From contig NZ_CP012036.1 in the NCBI RefSeq assembly GCF_001298445.1, positions 2,235,263-2,299,262 on the forward strand: a stretch of DNA of 64,000 bases, in the 5' to 3' direction. The notes beneath the pieces were generated by a model. It did no database searches and was not told the DNA's origin. It saw only the letters and a list, made by a program, of their open reading frames with translations. Of this stretch, positions 61,453 through 64,000 are shown one piece after another. The stretch is from Nostoc piscinale CENA21. GTDB taxonomy: Bacteria > Cyanobacteriota > Cyanobacteriia > Cyanobacteriales > Nostocaceae. The position numbers were made by a program, and so were the translations under genes. Within the stretch, counting starts at the first letter, position 1; each line of letters begins with the position of its first letter.

Positions 61453-64000
61453 ATGGCGCGACCACCTAGTAAAGGCCCGGAAATTCAAAAGCGAGTCAAG
61501 CGTCTATTAGAGGCGTTGCTTTGTTTCGTTGCTGGGGAAATTGAAGAAGATAACTTGAAGATTGAGTACGACTGGAAAGAAGAAGACAGTGTTAACCCCA
61601 AGCTGACGATAAAAACAACCCTCGTAACGTTGGAGTTGCTGACGCAAAAAGACGAACATCCCGGTAAGTTAACTAAAACCCAAATTCGAGAAGCACTGAA
61701 CTTACTCAAAGATTTTGTCAAAATTCTGGAAGATAACCGTATTCAAACCAAGGGTTCCGATGATTGGCACTTTACTTTAAAGCTATGGTCGAGGGATAGA
61801 GAAAAGAATCTTAAACAGTTTGATGAGGTATGGGAAAAGAACAGACCAAATAAATCGAAATTAGCAAACTCTTCTCCAAACCTCTCCCCCTTAGATGTTC
61901 CCCCTTCCCTCGTAGGGAAGGGGGCTAGGGGGTTAGGTCAAATACAGATATTTCAAGCTCCACCTTTACCCACACACTTTGTAGAACGCCCAGAATACAG
62001 CGATGATTTAAAAACTCGCCTCCTCAGAGGTAATCAAACTTTAGTCATTACCGCTATTCACGGTTTGGGTTCTGTAGGTAAATCTACCTTAGCCGCAGCT
62101 TTAGCTTATGATGCAGAAATTCAAACGCAGTTTTGTGATGGCATATTATGGGCAACACTAGGTCAACAACCAGATGTCTTATCTTTGCTGAGTGGTTGGG
62201 TGCAAGCATTAGGAGACTATAGTTTTAAACCTACCAGTGTAGAAGCAACTGTCTCGCAATTGCGGACTTTGCTGTATGACAAAGCCGTGTTGCTGGTGGT
62301 AGATGATGCTTGGAATACGCAAGATGCCCAAGCGTTTAAGGTTGGTGGGGCGCGTTGTCAAGTTTTAGTAACCACCCGTGAAGGAGCAATTGCTGATGCT
62401 TTAGCCGCCAGCATCTACAACCTGGATATCATGACAGATACTCAGGCGATGGAACTGTTAAGAAAGAAATTAGGGCGGGAAATTACAGGTAAAGAGCGTT
62501 TATCTGCCGCAAATTTAGCCAAAGGCGTTGGTTATCTCCCCTTAGCATTGGAACTTGCAGCCGCCCAAGTTGCAGATGGTATAACTTGGGATGAACTATT
62601 GGCGGATATTCAGCTAGAGGTAGCCAGATTAAGAAGTTTTGACCGACCAGAAGCAGAAGAAATCACCGATGAGGCGAGTTTAAAACGCCTGAGTTTAACG
62701 GCATCATTAAACTTGAGTATTAAGCGAATGCCACCAATCAAACAGCAGCATTTTGCTTGGTTGGGGGTGTTACCCGAAGATGTCAATATTAATAAGATGA
62801 TGGCGGCGACGCTGTGGGGAATAAATGAGCGTGAAGCTGCCAAGACATTGCAATATTTCCGCAATAAAGCATTGTTGTTAACAGGAGTACCGCTTGCTGA
62901 TGGTACGCCTACCTATCGGTTGCATGACTTATTCCATGATTTAGCCTGTAATTTGTTAACTGCACCGTTATTAGAAAACCCCTCTCCAAACTCTGTACAC
63001 ACAAATCATCAGATCCCCCTAAATCCCCCTTCAAAAGGGGGACTTAAAGAAAATTTCCACCATTTTCAAGGGGGGCTAGGGGGGTTAGGTTTAAAGCTTG
63101 CTGATGCTCACGCTGTTTTCTTAGAGAAATATCGGCAAAAAACCCACAATAATTTATGGCATACCTTACCCAATGATGGTTACATTCATCAGCATTTAGT
63201 TTGGCATTTAGAAAAAGCAGCACAAATAGAACAAATTCACCAGTTATTGCGAGAAGAGTCGGCGACTGGCAATAATGGCTGGTATGAAGTGCGTGAGAAA
63301 TTAGGGCAAACGGGCGGTTACATCACAGATATTTCTCGTGCTTGGGAATTAGCTGAAGCGAATTGGACTGAAGCAACTTTGCCTCAAATTGTAGGTTTGC
63401 AGTGTCGTTATGGTTTGATTACGGCTTCTTTGAATAGCTTGGCTGCTAATTTACCAGTAGAGTTGCTGGTGGCGTTAGTCAAAAACAACTTCTGGACTGC
63501 TGAACAAGGACTAGCTTATGCACTACAAAAACCAGAACCAGAAGAAAAAGTTAAAGCCATAGCAAAGTTAGTCAACTATCTACCGCCTAATTTAGAAAAA
63601 CTAGCACTATCAGAAGCCCTGTCCGCCGCTCGGTCAATTCAGGATGAGAGGTATCGCGCCGATGCCCTGAGAGCCTTAGCCGGCAAACTGCCAGAGTTGT
63701 TACCAGAAGCCTTGTCCACCGCTCGGTCGATTCAGTCTGAGAGTTATCGCACCTTTGCCCTGAGAGCCATAGCTGACAAACTGCCACCTGAGTTGTTACC
63801 AGAAGCCCTGTCCGCCGCTCGGTCGATTCGGTCTGAGAAGTATTGTGCCGATGCCTTGAGAGCCATAGCCGACAAACTGCCACCTGAGTTGTTACCAGAA
63901 GCCCTGTCCACCGCTCGGTCGCTTCAGGATGAAAGCTATCGCGCCTGTGCCCTAAGAGCCATTGTCAACAAACTGCCACCTGAGTTGTTCCCAGAAGCTT
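61453..64000 (+). CDS. NB-ARC STAND protein with HEAT-like tandem repeats (runs off right edge)
   Basis: The frame opens at ATG 61453 (MARPPSKGPEIQKRVKRLLE) and remains open for 849 codons to the edge. The first ~140 residues are an unrecognised effector or adaptor domain. The NB-ARC core has Walker A HGLGSVGKSTLAAA (about 203-214), Walker B VLLVVDDAW (about 278-286), VLVTTRE, and GYLPLALELAAA. A helical region follows, then 32-residue repeats (LPEALSAARSI...YRADALRAIADKLPPEL) from about residue 715. Two mobile palindromes are translated in frame (about 142-162 and 519-546). Candidate NLR-like immune receptor; the C-terminus is unseen. Confidence 0.85.
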   Translation, partial: MARPPSKGPEIQKRVKRLLEALLCFVAGEIEEDNLKIEYDWKEEDSVNPKLTIKTTLVTLELLTQKDEHPGKLTKTQIREALNLLKDFVKILEDNRIQTKGSDDWHFTLKLWSRDREKNLKQFDEVWEKNRPNKSKLANSSPNLSPLDVPPSLVGKGARGLGQIQIFQAPPLPTHFVERPEYSDDLKTRLLRGNQTLVITAIHGLGSVGKSTLAAALAYDAEIQTQFCDGILWATLGQQPDVLSLLSGWVQALGDYSFKPTSVEATVSQLRTLLYDKAVLLVVDDAWNTQDAQAFKVGGARCQVLVTTREGAIADALAASIYNLDIMTDTQAMELLRKKLGREITGKERLSAANLAKGVGYLPLALELAAAQVADGITWDELLADIQLEVARLRSFDRPEAEEITDEASLKRLSLTASLNLSIKRMPPIKQQHFAWLGVLPEDVNINKMMAATLWGINEREAAKTLQYFRNKALLLTGVPLADGTPTYRLHDLFHDLACNLLTAPLLENPSPNSVHTNHQIPLNPPSKGGLKENFHHFQGGLGGLGLKLADAHAVFLEKYRQKTHNNLWHTLPNDGYIHQHLVWHLEKAAQIEQIHQLLREESATGNNGWYEVREKLGQTGGYITDISRAWELAEANWTEATLPQIVGLQCRYGLITASLNSLAANLPVELLVALVKNNFWTAEQGLAYALQKPEPEEKVKAIAKLVNYLPPNLEKLALSEALSAARSIQDERYRADALRALAGKLPELLPEALSTARSIQSESYRTFALRAIADKLPPELLPEALSAARSIRSEKYCADALRAIADKLPPELLPEALSTARSLQDESYRACALRAIVNKLPPELFPEA
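61878..61938. repeat. Mobile palindrome inside NB-ARC gene, copy 1
   Basis: AACCTCTCCCCCTTAGATG then CCCCCTTCCCT-CGT-AGGGAAGGGGGCTAGGGGGTTAGG form inverted arms. It lies in the linker between the N-terminal domain and NB-ARC and keeps the frame (NLSPLDVPPSLVGKGARGLG). Confidence 0.75.
63011..63090. repeat. Mobile palindrome inside NB-ARC gene, copy 2
   Basis: AGATCCCCCTAAATCCCCCT then TCAAAAGGGGGAC and TTTTCAAGGGGGGCTAGGGGGG form the palindrome. It is read in frame (QIPLNPPSKGGLKENF and on) between the helical region and the next helices. Same family as 60937-61026. Confidence 0.75.
63611..64000 (+). repeat. 96-bp near-identical tandem repeats (32 residues each)
   Basis: CCAGAAGCC(C/T)TGTCC(G/A)CCGCTCGGTC recurs at about 63611, 63704, 63800 and 63896 (93, 96 and 96 bp apart), with the intervening DNA largely conserved. 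Four units are visible, plus part of a fifth at the edge. High nucleotide identity indicates recent expansion or gene conversion. Confidence 0.85.

Noticed and set aside
63587..63883. 98-codon minus-strand frame in the NB-ARC repeats
   Set aside because: It mirrors the tandem repeats of the real gene and repeats with the same 96-bp period.
63611..64000. CRISPR array as explanation for the 96-bp repeats
   Set aside because: Repeats are directly adjacent without unique spacers and are translated in one open frame.

Overview
The window comes from a filamentous, probably heterocyst-forming cyanobacterium (Nostoc/Anabaena/Tolypothrix-like Nostocales). Pointers are dense GCGATCGC (HIP1) palindromes, photosynthesis genes (thf1/psb29, cpcT, ndhS, two petF, bvdR, hemF), a thylakoid-CIS-type contractile injection locus, a PEP-CTERM protein, heptameric short tandem repeats and many dispersed palindromes between genes. 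Genus is inferred from gene content only.

Layout. (1) 1-9.3 kb is a contractile injection system (CIS) locus. A leftward set (Kelch protein, DUF4255/Pvc16-type protein, NarL-type regulator, GAF histidine kinase) stands back to back with a rightward set (second DUF4255 protein, sheath, three tube-type proteins, two tail-assembly-chaperone-like proteins and a GpE/DUF6760-like frame that has no standard start codon). (2) 9.3-10.3 kb holds four tandem copies of an approximately 105-nt structured element, each closing with an intrinsic terminator; they look like a small-RNA family. (3) 10.6-14.5 kb carries a PAS histidine kinase, a metanogen-output-domain protein, a small HD (alarmone-hydrolase-like) protein and a PEP-CTERM protein. 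(4) 15-24.6 kb is an accessory island: degenerate stable-RNA genes (tRNA-like, tmRNA-like and a permuted 23S rRNA fragment), an IS1-family element that cut off the end of a caspase/nSTAND1 gene, two uncharacterised proteins, and a Tn7-like/CAST-like TnsB plus a TnsC-like protein whose Walker motifs are degenerate, next to three TnsB-type end repeats. (5) 25-53.8 kb is mostly core genome: photosystem II biogenesis, phycobilin lyase, haem synthesis, Mrp, RodA, NDH-1, a proton antiporter, UDP-sugar enzymes, an SLH/fasciclin barrel, MlaE permease, PP2C/STAS signalling, Dps, sulfiredoxin, SpoIID, ferredoxins, biliverdin reductase and methionine aminopeptidase. (6) 53.9-55 kb is a higher-GC quinol monooxygenase/DJ-1 pair beside a MITE-like element. 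(7) 55-60.9 kb carries an adenylate cyclase with a sulfite-oxidase-like lipoprotein, and bifunctional PutA. (8) 61.4 kb to the right edge is a large NB-ARC STAND gene with near-identical 96-bp repeats; it runs off the window.

A recurring theme is single-base length changes, mostly in A/T homopolymers, that break conserved genes: histidine kinase, tube protein, tnsB, hemF and mlaE. They could be sequencing errors, real mutations or transcriptional-slippage sites; sequence alone cannot decide. No CRISPR array and no complete rRNA operon were seen. Functions rest on recognised motifs and family resemblance; no database search was possible.
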